Shown: positions 26,553 through 34,679 of the stretch, one piece after another | How positions within the stretch are numbered: position 1 is the first letter of the stretch | Layout of the letters: each line of letters begins with the position of its first letter | Source of the DNA: Rhodobiaceae bacterium | Lineage (GTDB): Bacteria; Pseudomonadota; Alphaproteobacteria; Rhizobiales; Aestuariivirgaceae | NCBI GenBank assembly: GCA_009885825.1 | Contig: VFJY01000050.1 | Span: 1-64,000 of the forward strand | Direction: 5' to 3' | Length of the DNA stretch: 64,000 bases | Made by a program: the position numbers and the translations under genes | The notes under the pieces: generated by a model | Told to the model about the DNA's origin: nothing | Database searches by the model: none | The model's input: only the letters and a program-made list of their open reading frames with translations

Positions 26553-28400
26553 ATGGACAGGTTGGACACGGGGCGGGGGTCTTACTTCGCCCAGCTCTAC
26601 AAGAATGGCCAGCGCAACACCAGCCTGGCCTTTACCGACCTTAGCAAAACAACGCACATCTCAAGCATTGATCCGGGACTGTTTCGGGGCTCGCAAATAG
26701 CAGTCCTTTGCAGCGCGCTGCCTCTGTTCGTTCTCTCGCATGTTATTGCCGCGTTAAGCCTCTCAAAAATCCTGTACGATTACCACCAAATGCCGCAAAG
26801 CCTGTGGTGGCTTGCCTCTTCGTTTGCTCCCCTTGCTTTGCTCGCTGTTGTTTGGGCTGGGCGCGACAAAGATAAGTCCCATCCCGGCATTGCAAAAATT
26901 CGCTGGGTTGAAATCTTGGCCATATTGTTCGGCGTCTCGTGGGGCCTTTGCCCAACAATATTTTTCGCATCCGCCGATCCAGGCCTTCGTGTTTTGATCA
27001 TCGGCGTGACGCTTGCCCTTGCCGCAGTCGGAACTTTTGCCCTTAGCAGCGTGCCATCCGCTGCCATACTCTACTCCGGGATCATCACCTTCTTGGTTGC
27101 TGTGTCATCAACCGCGTTGGGCGCCACAATAGGCATCACCTTTGCGGCCTTCACAATCATCCTTGGCATCGTTCTGGCCAGCATGATTCTCAACTTTCAT
27201 CGCAGCCAATTGCGGAAAGCCATCGACACACAGGAACTGAGACAGCAGAACGAAATTATCGGCCTCCTCCTGAATGATTTTGAGCAGGGCACAAGCGACT
27301 GGCTATGGGAATGCGATGCCAAGGGATTATTGACTTACGCCTCCCCAAAGCTGGGTGAAATTGTTGGAAAGTCTTTGCCAGAACTCAGAAACATGACGCT
27401 TGTGCAGGCCACCAACGCCAGTAATCTGCAGTCAGGCTGGCGCTTGCTGCAAGACAAAATGGAGTCCCGTCAGCCTGTTGTTGCCTGTGAACTCGAGGTT
27501 GTCAGCGCTGGAAAAACAACCCATTGGTCCATCAACGCAAAACCCCTGTTCGACAGTGAGGGGATGTTCAAGGGTTACCGTGGCGTGGGACGGGACATTT
27601 CGGAAGAATGGGAGGTTGACCGCAAACTCATCGAAGCCAAAGATATGGCCGAAGCAGCGAGTGCGGCCAAATCAACCTTCCTCGCCGTCATGAGCCATGA
27701 GCTGCGGACACCGCTGAACTCCATTGTCGGTTTTGCTGAAATTCTGGCCTCACGCGGTGAAGTTTCGCTGCAATCCGCCATCAGGCAGGACTATGCCCAG
27801 ACCATCCTCGAAAGCAGCAGGCACCTGCAAACCCTCATCACCGACATTCTCGACGCAACCCGGATCGAAAACAACAGCATTTCACTGGTTGAACAGGATA
27901 TTGACGCAGCCGAACTGCTTGAAATCGCAGTCAAGATGTGCCGCGATCAGGCCGAAAAAGCCGACGTGACCCTGGTGGCTAAACTTGTCGACGGCATAGA
28001 AATCACCGCCGACATCACCCGCGCCAAGCAAATAATCCTGAACTTGCTGGTCAACGCCATCAAGTTCTCGAGTCCGGGCGGCACGGTTGACATCGAGTTC
28101 CTGCGGTTGAAGAATGATGGTTTGGCGATATCCATTCGGGACGCCGGGGTGGGCATAAAGCCAAAAGATCTTGTGCGCGTTTTTGAACCCTTCGTGCAAG
28201 CCGAGGAAAGCATCTCGCGGCGCTTCTCCGGCATTGGCCTGGGCCTTTCCATCGCCCGCAAAATTGCGCGCTTGCATGGCGGCGATGTAACCCTTGAAAG
28301 CCGCTTTGGCGAAGGCACCACCGCCCGTTTTGAATTGCCGCCATCCAGGGTAGCTTGGCCGGCGAAGTCAAAAACTTCGCGCGAGGGTGTTGCAGCATGA
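26553..28400 (+). CDS. Membrane-bound PAS sensor histidine kinase
   Basis: About 615 residues: six hydrophobic segments in the N-terminal ~240, then a PAS domain (DWLWECDAKGLLTYASPKLGE, ending in GYRGVGRDISEE). A HisKA dimerisation helix follows, with the phospho-accepting His in MSHELRTPLN near residue 382, and an HATPase domain with N box NLLVNAIKFS, DAGVGI, and GIGLGLSIARKI. It should autophosphorylate in response to an unknown signal, but no response regulator gene is adjacent. The start is uncertain; ATG 26553 is chosen over a TTG at 26520. The following ureohydrolase gene starts 24 bases after its stop. Confidence 0.88.
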   Translation: MDRLDTGRGSYFAQLYKNGQRNTSLAFTDLSKTTHISSIDPGLFRGSQIAVLCSALPLFVLSHVIAALSLSKILYDYHQMPQSLWWLASSFAPLALLAVVWAGRDKDKSHPGIAKIRWVEILAILFGVSWGLCPTIFFASADPGLRVLIIGVTLALAAVGTFALSSVPSAAILYSGIITFLVAVSSTALGATIGITFAAFTIILGIVLASMILNFHRSQLRKAIDTQELRQQNEIIGLLLNDFEQGTSDWLWECDAKGLLTYASPKLGEIVGKSLPELRNMTLVQATNASNLQSGWRLLQDKMESRQPVVACELEVVSAGKTTHWSINAKPLFDSEGMFKGYRGVGRDISEEWEVDRKLIEAKDMAEAASAAKSTFLAVMSHELRTPLNSIVGFAEILASRGEVSLQSAIRQDYAQTILESSRHLQTLITDILDATRIENNSISLVEQDIDAAELLEIAVKMCRDQAEKADVTLVAKLVDGIEITADITRAKQIILNLLVNAIKFSSPGGTVDIEFLRLKNDGLAISIRDAGVGIKPKDLVRVFEPFVQAEESISRRFSGIGLGLSIARKIARLHGGDVTLESRFGEGTTARFELPPSRVAWPAKSKTSREGVAA

Positions 28401-28424
28401 CCTCGGACAGGCCAACCTAGCCCC

Positions 28425-29342
28425 ATGCAGAAGCTTTCTCGAAGTCCCGCTTTCATGGGTGCCCGGCGTAGCCGCTCGCCAGTCGGTTTTCAGGCCGCGA
28501 TATTTGGCGCGCCTCACGGCACGCCCTACCCGGGCATAGACAATCGCGTTCATGCCGCAGCGCCCAATGCATTCCGCCAGGCGCTGGCCGAGGATAGCGC
28601 TTGGCTTGAGCACTGGGATTTCGACTTGAACGGCCCGCTCCTGGGCGATGGCAAGTTGCGGCTTGCCGATCTTGGCAATCTGCCGACAAAACCCAAGGAT
28701 GGCGCCGGAAACCGAAAACGCATTGAAGCCCAGGCCCGCAAGATCCTCGAATCCGGCGCCGTGCCGATCATATTCGGCGGCGATGATTCCGTGCCCATTC
28801 CATTCATCACCGCGTTTTCAAAAAGCCCCCCCATAACAATCCTGCAGATTGACGCCCACATCGATTGGCGCGAGGAGCGCTATGGCGAGAGGTTCGGTTT
28901 TTCCAGCACCATGCGGCGGGCATCCGAGCAAGCCCACGTTTGGCGCATCGTGCAGGCGGGGGCCCGGGGTCTTGGCAGCGCGCGCGAAAGAGAGGTTGTG
29001 GCCGCCAAACAATGGGGCGCCCACATCTTCACCTCGCTCCACATGCACCGCAACGGCCTTGCCGAAATTCTGGAAAACATTCCGGAAGATTCAGACTGCC
29101 TCATCACCTTTGATTGCGATGCGATGGACACCGCCGAAATGCAGGCCGTCGCCCACCCCTCGCCCGGCGGGCTCACCTATTCACAAGTGACCGGCCTTAT
29201 CGCGGGTGTCGCTGCCAAAGCCCGCATCGCCGGATTTGCCATGGTGGAGTTTGTGCCCAAGAAAGACATCAACGGCGCTTTCGCTTACACCGCCGCTAGA
29301 GTTGCCGCCAACGTCATCGGACATATCGCCCGCCAGATTTGA
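28425..29342 (+). CDS. Arginase/agmatinase family ureohydrolase with substituted metal motif
   Basis: The 305-residue protein has the ureohydrolase core: GGDDS at 118-122, QIDAHID with D143, H145 and D147, and TFDCDAMD later. In arginases and agmatinases the first motif is GGDHS, whose His binds one Mn ion. Here that His is Asp (D121), and the last motif lacks its proline. The rest of the metal site is present. It may hydrolyse a guanidino compound other than agmatine or arginine. The ATG at 28425 gives a 20-residue basic lead; a later start at residue 11 is possible. It lies just downstream of the kinase gene and may share its transcript. Confidence 0.8.
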   Translation: MQKLSRSPAFMGARRSRSPVGFQAAIFGAPHGTPYPGIDNRVHAAAPNAFRQALAEDSAWLEHWDFDLNGPLLGDGKLRLADLGNLPTKPKDGAGNRKRIEAQARKILESGAVPIIFGGDDSVPIPFITAFSKSPPITILQIDAHIDWREERYGERFGFSSTMRRASEQAHVWRIVQAGARGLGSAREREVVAAKQWGAHIFTSLHMHRNGLAEILENIPEDSDCLITFDCDAMDTAEMQAVAHPSPGGLTYSQVTGLIAGVAAKARIAGFAMVEFVPKKDINGAFAYTAARVAANVIGHIARQI

Positions 29343-29446
29343 CTCCGGCGCTGCATCTGCTATTTATTGTCTCAGGGGATGGCGATCTCCCCTCAAGGCG
29401 TCAGGCTTAAGAATCGCGTCCCATCAACATTCAGAGGGCGCATGCC

Positions 29447-30265
29447 ATGGCCACACCAAATTCCATCAAAGCTGAAAAACTGTCACGTCTTGTCGGAACC
29501 CCTTCCGCGCCCATCATCATTGATGTCCGAACCGACGAAGATTTTGCCGCTGATCCCCGGCTAATCCCGGCAGCCCGCAAGCAAAACCACAAGACCGTCG
29601 CCGACTGGGGCAAAACATTGCGAGGGAAATCCATTGCTGTCGTTTGCCACCATGGCGCAAAGCTCAGCGAGGGCACTGCCGCATGGCTGCGCCAACTCGG
29701 CGCTGATGCAATTAACCTGGAAGGCGGATTCGTGGAATGGGAGCAAGCCAAGCTGCCGCTGGTGCCAGCGGCGAAAATTCCGCCGGCCAATGAAGACGGC
29801 AGCACAGTTTGGGTGACCCGCAGTCGGCCAAAAATTGACCGCATCGCCTGTCCCTGGCTGATCCGCCGCTTTATTGACCCCTCGGCAGTTTTCCTGTTCG
29901 TGGCGCCGCAGGAAGTCGCGGCCGTGGCCGACCGCTTCAACGCAACCCCTTTTGATATTGAGAATACGGAGTGGAGCCACCGGGGCGAGCTCTGCACCTT
30001 CGATGTCATGGTCGAAGAGTTCGGCTTGCGCTCAGAACCGCTTCTGCGGCTAGCCAAAATCGTTCGCGCCGCTGACACCGCAAGGCTTGATCTGGTTCCC
30101 GAAGCCGCCGGACTGCTTGCGGCATCGCTTGGGCTCTCGCGCATGTATGCCGATGATCTTGAACAGCTTGATGCCGGCATGGCTCTTTATGATGCGTTTT
30201 ACCGCTGGTGCCGGGATGCCACCGAAGAAACCCACAATTGGCCAACCAGCAAGGCGAAGCCATGA
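29447..30265 (+). CDS. Rhodanese-ChrB fusion protein (chromate resistance regulator type)
   Basis: A 272-residue two-domain protein. Residues ~10-115 form a rhodanese domain (IIIDVRTDEDFAADPRLIPAAR) with a candidate active-site C67 in VVCHHGAKLSEG. Residues ~135-265 are a ChrB C-terminal domain with WVTRSRPKIDRIACPWLIRRFIDP, a strongly conserved motif of that family. The stop overlaps the chrA start (ATGA), so the pair is one unit. ChrB-type proteins regulate or assist chromate efflux; the rhodanese half suggests a sulfur or redox role. It is preceded by a spaced promoter region of about 100 bases. Confidence 0.88.
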   Translation: MATPNSIKAEKLSRLVGTPSAPIIIDVRTDEDFAADPRLIPAARKQNHKTVADWGKTLRGKSIAVVCHHGAKLSEGTAAWLRQLGADAINLEGGFVEWEQAKLPLVPAAKIPPANEDGSTVWVTRSRPKIDRIACPWLIRRFIDPSAVFLFVAPQEVAAVADRFNATPFDIENTEWSHRGELCTFDVMVEEFGLRSEPLLRLAKIVRAADTARLDLVPEAAGLLAASLGLSRMYADDLEQLDAGMALYDAFYRWCRDATEETHNWPTSKAKP

Positions 30266-31527
30266 ACCCTGCGCCAGCTTTCGCCGAGTCGACGAAGGTC
30301 TGGGCCCGCATTGGCTGCCTGTCTTTCGGCGGACCCGCTGGCCAGATAGCACTCATGCACCAGGAAATTGTCGAGGAAAGGAAATGGCTCACCGAACAGC
30401 AATATCTCTCGGCGCTGAATTTCTGCATGTTGCTGCCCGGCCCTGAAGCCATGCAGCTCGCGACCTATGCCGGTTGGCGGTTGCATGGCGTAAAGGGTGG
30501 CCTGACAGCAGGGCTGCTTTTCGTGCTGCCTGGCGCTGTGGTGGTTTTGGCCCTGTCCATGCTCTATGGCGCCTTTGGAAACCTGCCGTGGATTGCCGCG
30601 ATATTTTACGGCGTGAAAGCGGCGGTCCTTGCCATCGTCATTGAGGCCCTGCTCCGTGTGGCGCGCCGCGCCCTCAAGGGCAATGCGGATTGGCTCATCG
30701 CCGCCTCCGCATTTCTGGCCCTCTATTGTTTTGATGTGCCATTTCCGTTGATCATCATTGCCGCCGGGCTCATCGGATTTTTCCAGAGCAGTGGTATCGC
30801 GCACGTGCCATCAACCAGCCGACCCACCTTGCGATCCCTGTTTTCAACGATGCTGGCCTGGGGGCTGATTTGGTTAATTCCCCTGGCGCTCCTGATCATC
30901 GCACTTGGCCCCGGCCATGTGCTGAGCAGGATTGGCGTCTTCTTTTCACAGCTTGCAGTGGTGACGTTCGGTGGCGCCTACGCGGTTCTCACCTACATGG
31001 CGCAAGCGGCAGTCGAGCAGCACGGCTGGCTCACGCCGCGTGAGATGATCGATGGCCTGGCGCTCGCTGAAACCACCCCCGGTCCCCTGATCCTCGTCAC
31101 CCAATTTGTGGGTTACCTCGCCGCATCGCGTGAAATGGGCTCGGTCTGGGGAGGACTGGCGGGTGCCATCATCACCCTGTGGATGACCTTTACCCCTTGT
31201 TTTTTATGGATTTTCGCGGGCGCTCCCTATATTGAGCATATCGGCAAACTGCCCCGCCTTTCCGGTGCCTTGGCGGCCATCACCGCCGCCGTCGTTGGCG
31301 TCATCCTCAATCTCTCCGTATGGTTTGGCCTGCATGTGCTCTTCAGCAAGGTTAATCGCCTTGACGGAACTTTCCAGCCCTGGCTGCCGGAATGGCAAAC
31401 CCTGGACGTGGCCTCACTGGTCATTAGCATCGTTGCAGCCCTTGCACTGCTCCGTTTCCATCTCAGCATTCCCAAAACATTAGGATTTTGTGCCATACTC
31501 GGCCTAATCTGGAAGCTAGGATTCTAA
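30262..31527 (+). CDS. chrA: Chromate transporter, two-domain (long) CHR family
   Basis: A 421-residue inner-membrane protein built from two homologous CHR halves. The N-terminal half has FGGPAGQIALMHQEIV and LLPGPEAMQLATYAGW, and the C-terminal half repeats this pattern as FGGAYAVLTYMAQAAV and TTPGPLILVTQFVGYL. About ten transmembrane segments can be seen. ChrA exports chromate using the proton-motive force. Start ATG 30262 overlaps the upstream stop. The following peptidase C26 gene is ten bases downstream and may be in the same transcript. Confidence 0.93.
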   Translation: MNPAPAFAESTKVWARIGCLSFGGPAGQIALMHQEIVEERKWLTEQQYLSALNFCMLLPGPEAMQLATYAGWRLHGVKGGLTAGLLFVLPGAVVVLALSMLYGAFGNLPWIAAIFYGVKAAVLAIVIEALLRVARRALKGNADWLIAASAFLALYCFDVPFPLIIIAAGLIGFFQSSGIAHVPSTSRPTLRSLFSTMLAWGLIWLIPLALLIIALGPGHVLSRIGVFFSQLAVVTFGGAYAVLTYMAQAAVEQHGWLTPREMIDGLALAETTPGPLILVTQFVGYLAASREMGSVWGGLAGAIITLWMTFTPCFLWIFAGAPYIEHIGKLPRLSGALAAITAAVVGVILNLSVWFGLHVLFSKVNRLDGTFQPWLPEWQTLDVASLVISIVAALALLRFHLSIPKTLGFCAILGLIWKLGF

Positions 31528-31537
31528 GGATTATTTG

Positions 31538-32326
31538 ATGACCGCCATATTCCCGCTCGTGGGCCTGCCCGCCGACACCTATGAAAACCACGGATTTTTG
31601 TTTCATTCGCTCGGCGACAAATATGTGCGCGCCGTCGCCGAAGTTTCAAGATGCACGCCCCTCATGATCCCCTCAATGATCGATGCGCTCCAGCTCGACC
31701 AATTGCTCGATCCCTTCGACGGCATCCTGATGACCGGCGCCGTATCCAACGTGCATCCACCTCACTATGGCGAAGACGCAACCACCGATCATGAGCCCTA
31801 TGATCATGCCAGGGATGCCATCACCCTGAAACTCATCCGCGCTGTGATTGACCGGGGCATTCCACTGTTCTGCATCTGCCGTGGCTTCCAGGAATTGAAC
31901 GTGGTTCTCGGCGGCACATTGGAAACCGAATTGCAAAAGGGCGAAGGCAGGCTTGATCACCGCGCTTCGCAATCACCTGACACCGATGTGCGCTATGCGC
32001 CGGCCCATTCCATTGCCATCGCGCAGGGCGGCATGCTGGAACGCATCCTTGGCAAAAGCGAGACCCGGATAAATTCAATCCATCGCCAAGGTGTTAAGAA
32101 ATTGGCTCCTGGTTTGAACGTTGAAGCAACGGCGCCCGATGGAGTCATCGAGGCCGTATCGGTCAAAAACGCCAAGGCCTTCGCCTTCGGCACCCAATGG
32201 CACCCGGAATACAAGGCGGCCAACAATCCGGATTCGGTGAAACTCTTCACCGCCTTCGGTGATGCAGTGCGCGTCCACAACCGGGACCGCGCCAGCACGA
32301 CCTTCAACAAGCAACGCTACGCCTGA
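31538..32326 (+). CDS. Class I glutamine-amidotransferase-like hydrolase (peptidase C26, PuuD-like)
   Basis: A 262-residue cytoplasmic hydrolase with nucleophile C114 in CICRGFQE, and the His-Glu pair in QWHPEY near residue 225. The family signature TGAVSNVHPPHYG surrounds the oxyanion region. Relatives cleave gamma-glutamyl-GABA in putrescine breakdown or other gamma-glutamyl amides. I chose the ATG at 31538 with AAGGA upstream, over an overlapping TTG. With the ureohydrolase upstream, a polyamine or guanidine link is conceivable but not shown. Confidence 0.85.
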   Translation: MTAIFPLVGLPADTYENHGFLFHSLGDKYVRAVAEVSRCTPLMIPSMIDALQLDQLLDPFDGILMTGAVSNVHPPHYGEDATTDHEPYDHARDAITLKLIRAVIDRGIPLFCICRGFQELNVVLGGTLETELQKGEGRLDHRASQSPDTDVRYAPAHSIAIAQGGMLERILGKSETRINSIHRQGVKKLAPGLNVEATAPDGVIEAVSVKNAKAFAFGTQWHPEYKAANNPDSVKLFTAFGDAVRVHNRDRASTTFNKQRYA

Positions 32327-32350
32327 TCGGTCCAGACACCGGCGAACCGA

Positions 32351-32491
32351 CCCTCACCCCAGCAGTTTTGCAAAAACTGCGGACCTGTCGGGCACCCTCT
32401 CCCATGCGAGCACGGGAGAGGGCGATAATGTTTGCGGTTTTCGCCTTCTCCCGCCGCAGGTGGGAGAAGGTGGCCGAAGGCCGGATGAGGG
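32351..32491. repeat. Palindromic intergenic repeat (rhizobial RIME-like)
   Basis: The 141-base element is bounded by CCCTCA and TGAGGG. It holds three nested hairpins: GCAGTTTT/AAAACTGC, CCCTCTCCC (32395-32403) with GGGAGAGGG (32414-32422), and CCTTCTCCC (32444-32452) with GGGAGAAGG (32462-32470), ending in GGCCGAAGGCCGG. This matches the style of multi-copy palindromic elements found between genes in Hyphomicrobiales. Only one full copy lies in this window; a partial echo follows to about 32570. Confidence 0.75.
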
Positions 32492-32616
32492 CCTCTTCAA
32501 TCACAGATTCACGTTTCAATCAGCATCGCCCACGGCTTCGCCGGTGGCGGGGGAGGGCGCCGAACCATATTAGTCCGTAAACGGACGGTTTCCGCTTTTT
32601 TTGCGTGGGAAGCGCT

Positions 32617-33299
32617 TCAGCTTGTGTCGGGCTTCATCGCGTCACAGGCGAGACCGTGGCATTCGATGAGCACCTCATCGACTTCGTGAACCGGCTTCCT
32701 GCGATAACCGGGCGGATGGCCCGGCCGGAGCGGCGACCTGAACTTTAGACTGGGCGCGGTCTCCCGCCTCACCCGCCAGCGCGCCAGTCGCCTGGCCTGG
32801 CGCGGCAGATCCTCGAGTGCCAGCTTGAGGGCGTGTAACCTCCGGCTGAGGCGCTGGGCATTGACGAGGCCATCAGGCGGCGGAGCGGGATCGGCTAAGG
32901 GCTCGGGCGCTGGCCACAGGGCCGCCACCCGGGGATCAGGCCCGAAGAAATGGATGCGCGGAGGATTCCGCGTGAATGTTCTGCGGCGCGGGCCTGCGAA
33001 GTTCTTCCGCGGATCAAAGAGCTGAAACGAGGGACGCCGGCTCCCGTCGCCCTTCCCGATGGGCCCGCCAGCATCGGACGCGAGGGAACCAGCTTCACCA
33101 CAAGGCCACGCGCCGCAATGACGACAAGGCGGCGCATAGCGGATTCGGCGGGCCGCAGCAGACGCAGCACGGCGCGGTGGAGGGGCTGCGGAATCCGCGA
33201 AACCGTGGCAGCTCCTGCAAGCCCCAGCATGGCGAAAAGTGCCGCAACTATCCCCACGAGCGCTTCGCTGTTGCGTTCGATGGCCATGGCCCAGTCCAT
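32617..33299 (-). pseudogene. Frameshifted conserved hypothetical gene under an SOS-type promoter
   Basis: Two overlapping minus strand frames together make one conserved Hyphomicrobiales hypothetical protein. The first frame gives MDWAMAIERN, a hydrophobic segment (IVAALFAMLGLAG) and an Arg-rich part up to SRPMLAGP. The second frame resumes near 33040-33075 with SFQLFDPRKNF, IHFFGPDPR and a conserved C-terminus HEVDEVLIECHGLA. The switch lies in a G/C-run region, so a single indel or a sequencing error is likely. The predicted product has one N-terminal membrane segment and a basic cytoplasmic tail of about 200 residues. The ATG at 33299 has a GAGGA ribosome site. Function is unknown, but the promoter ties it to DNA damage. 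Confidence 0.65.
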
Positions 33300-33322
33300 T
33301 ATGCTTCCTCGTCCAACAGTTA

Positions 33323-33366
33323 GAACATAATAGGAACACATAAACTCAATAGGAATAGATTGTCAA
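33323..33366 (-). promoter_or_regulatory. LexA-controlled promoter (SOS box with -35 and -10)
   Basis: On the minus strand a perfect -35 TTGACA (33361-33366) is followed after 17 bases by a -10-like TTATGT (33338-33343). Directly after it comes GTTC-N7-GTTC (33323-33337), the direct-repeat LexA box of Alphaproteobacteria. LexA bound there would block promoter clearance. The start codon of the frameshifted gene is 24 bases further. Confidence 0.75.
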
Positions 33367-33488
33367 GAGAATGAATGTGGAATTATTCGCATATTCTCCT
33401 TGGGGTAATGTCTCAATTTGAATTTCCGCTTTGGGCCAGAAGCAGTCATGAACGATAGTTCGTAGCTGGCATGGAAATGACGTTTCAT

Positions 33489-34031
33489 TCATTTCGGGAG
33501 TTCGGTTGCGGCAACGAAGCCTGCGAAGGCGTCTGTCGTCAGATACATCGGCTGAAACTGCGCCGGTTTGATGCCGACGACCGGGCCAAAAGGTTTAAAG
33601 CCTATGTGGTAATAGAGCTCCAACTGGCCGAGAAAGGCAGAAACCACTGCGAGGTCGTAACCATGTGTGGTGCAATGCTCGCCCATTAGGCGGGTTAGTC
33701 CCCGAAATACTTGTGGCGTGCGGTGCTCACGTTTAACGGCAAGCAGCCTGAGTTCGACCACGCGGTGATGAGGCGGCATAAGTTCATCCAGATTAGGTAG
33801 CTTTGCATCGAGCGAGAAGGGACGTTTGTCGCGGGTGCAGACCATGCCCACCAGTTCGTTGTCCCGCCAGCACTGGAAGTAGGTGTTTTCGCCATGAAAG
33901 CGGTCAACCAAACGTCGTTCGGGGTTTGGTTGATGTTGCGGAATCTCCTCGACGAAAATCTCGTAGTTAAGCAGATGGACCTGCTCGCGTTCGGCCTCAG
34001 TCGCGGCCGTGCAGAAGCGGTAGCTCACCAT
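33489..34031 (-). CDS. GNAT-fold N-acyl amino acid synthase-like acyltransferase
   Basis: The 180-residue protein resembles the autoinducer-synthase/FeeM group of GNAT-fold N-acyltransferases. It has LLNYEIFVEEIPQ near the N-terminus, RRLVDRFHGENTYFQ, a central VVELRLLAVKREHRTPQVFRGL strand-helix, and LELYYHIGFKPFG. These enzymes transfer long acyl chains to the amine of an amino acid or homoserine lactone. Its ATG lies inside the plsY stop (ATGGTGA), so the two are translationally coupled. A role in making an N-acyl amino acid or amino-lipid is inferred from fold and partner. Confidence 0.7.
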   Translation of the reverse strand: MVSYRFCTAATEAEREQVHLLNYEIFVEEIPQHQPNPERRLVDRFHGENTYFQCWRDNELVGMVCTRDKRPFSLDAKLPNLDELMPPHHRVVELRLLAVKREHRTPQVFRGLTRLMGEHCTTHGYDLAVVSAFLGQLELYYHIGFKPFGPVVGIKPAQFQPMYLTTDAFAGFVAATELPK

Positions 34032-34627
34032 GGTCCCGCTCCCCGGAATTTTGCCGCTATGGCCAAGCGGAGGTTGCTGCGATGTGCAAAGAGGACCAGC
34101 CCGCACGGGATCGCGAGCAGGAGAGCAAACCAGCCACCCACGCCAAGGATATAGGCAATGAGGGGTACGAGAGCGGTGGAAATCAACGAACCCAAGGTGG
34201 CCGAGCGGACCAGCAGCGAGAGACAGACGTTGACCGCGGCAGCCATTGCTGCAGTAGCAGGGCTGAGCCAAAGCAGGGCGCCGAAACCTGCAGCGAGACC
34301 CTTTCCTCCCCGAAATCCAAGCTGAACGGGCCAAATGTGGCCGATCACCACCGCAGCCATGATCAACGGCGAAATCGCCACATTGTTGGCGATGTGTGTG
34401 CCAATCCAGGCGGCCGCGAAGCCCTTGGTGATGTCGGCAACGGCAACAGCGATTCCGGCCTTGCGGCCAAGTAGCCGGCTCACATTCCTGGCACCAGCTG
34501 TGTTGGATCCCTCCTGCCTAATGTCGCTACCAACGACGAGACGGACATAATAGTAAGAAGTGGAGAAGCAGCCCAAGGCATAGGCAACTGCGACCGCTGA
34601 AAAAAAGAGCAAGATCTGGCCAGGCAT
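34025..34627 (-). CDS. plsY: Acyl-phosphate:glycerol-3-phosphate acyltransferase PlsY
   Basis: A 200-residue inner-membrane enzyme of the PlsY family, which moves an acyl chain from acyl-phosphate to glycerol-3-phosphate. The three active-site loops are visible: EGSNTAGARNVSRLLGRKAG, GHIWPVQLGFRGGKGLA and the late FAHRSNLR. About five to six membrane segments separate them. I chose the ATG at 34627, which begins a hydrophobic first helix. The usual PlsY motif is GSGNIGATN; GSNTAGARN is a clear variant, so this may be a paralogue working with the coupled N-acyltransferase and not the housekeeping enzyme. Confidence 0.85.
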   Translation of the reverse strand: MPGQILLFFSAVAVAYALGCFSTSYYYVRLVVGSDIRQEGSNTAGARNVSRLLGRKAGIAVAVADITKGFAAAWIGTHIANNVAISPLIMAAVVIGHIWPVQLGFRGGKGLAAGFGALLWLSPATAAMAAAVNVCLSLLVRSATLGSLISTALVPLIAYILGVGGWFALLLAIPCGLVLFAHRSNLRLAIAAKFRGAGPW

Positions 34628-34679
34628 TATAGCCGGAAGATTGTAGCAAATCGGCGCCATTCGCAAGATACTCAGGAAC

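Noticed and set aside
29431-30180. 249-residue minus strand reading
   Set aside because: It is antisense to the rhodanese-ChrB gene, with Ser/Arg-rich shadow composition.
32617-33341. Two separate overlapping minus strand genes
   Set aside because: Each frame matches only one half of the same conserved protein, so they are one gene with a frameshift. Programmed frameshifting was considered, but no slippery heptamer with a downstream structure is evident.
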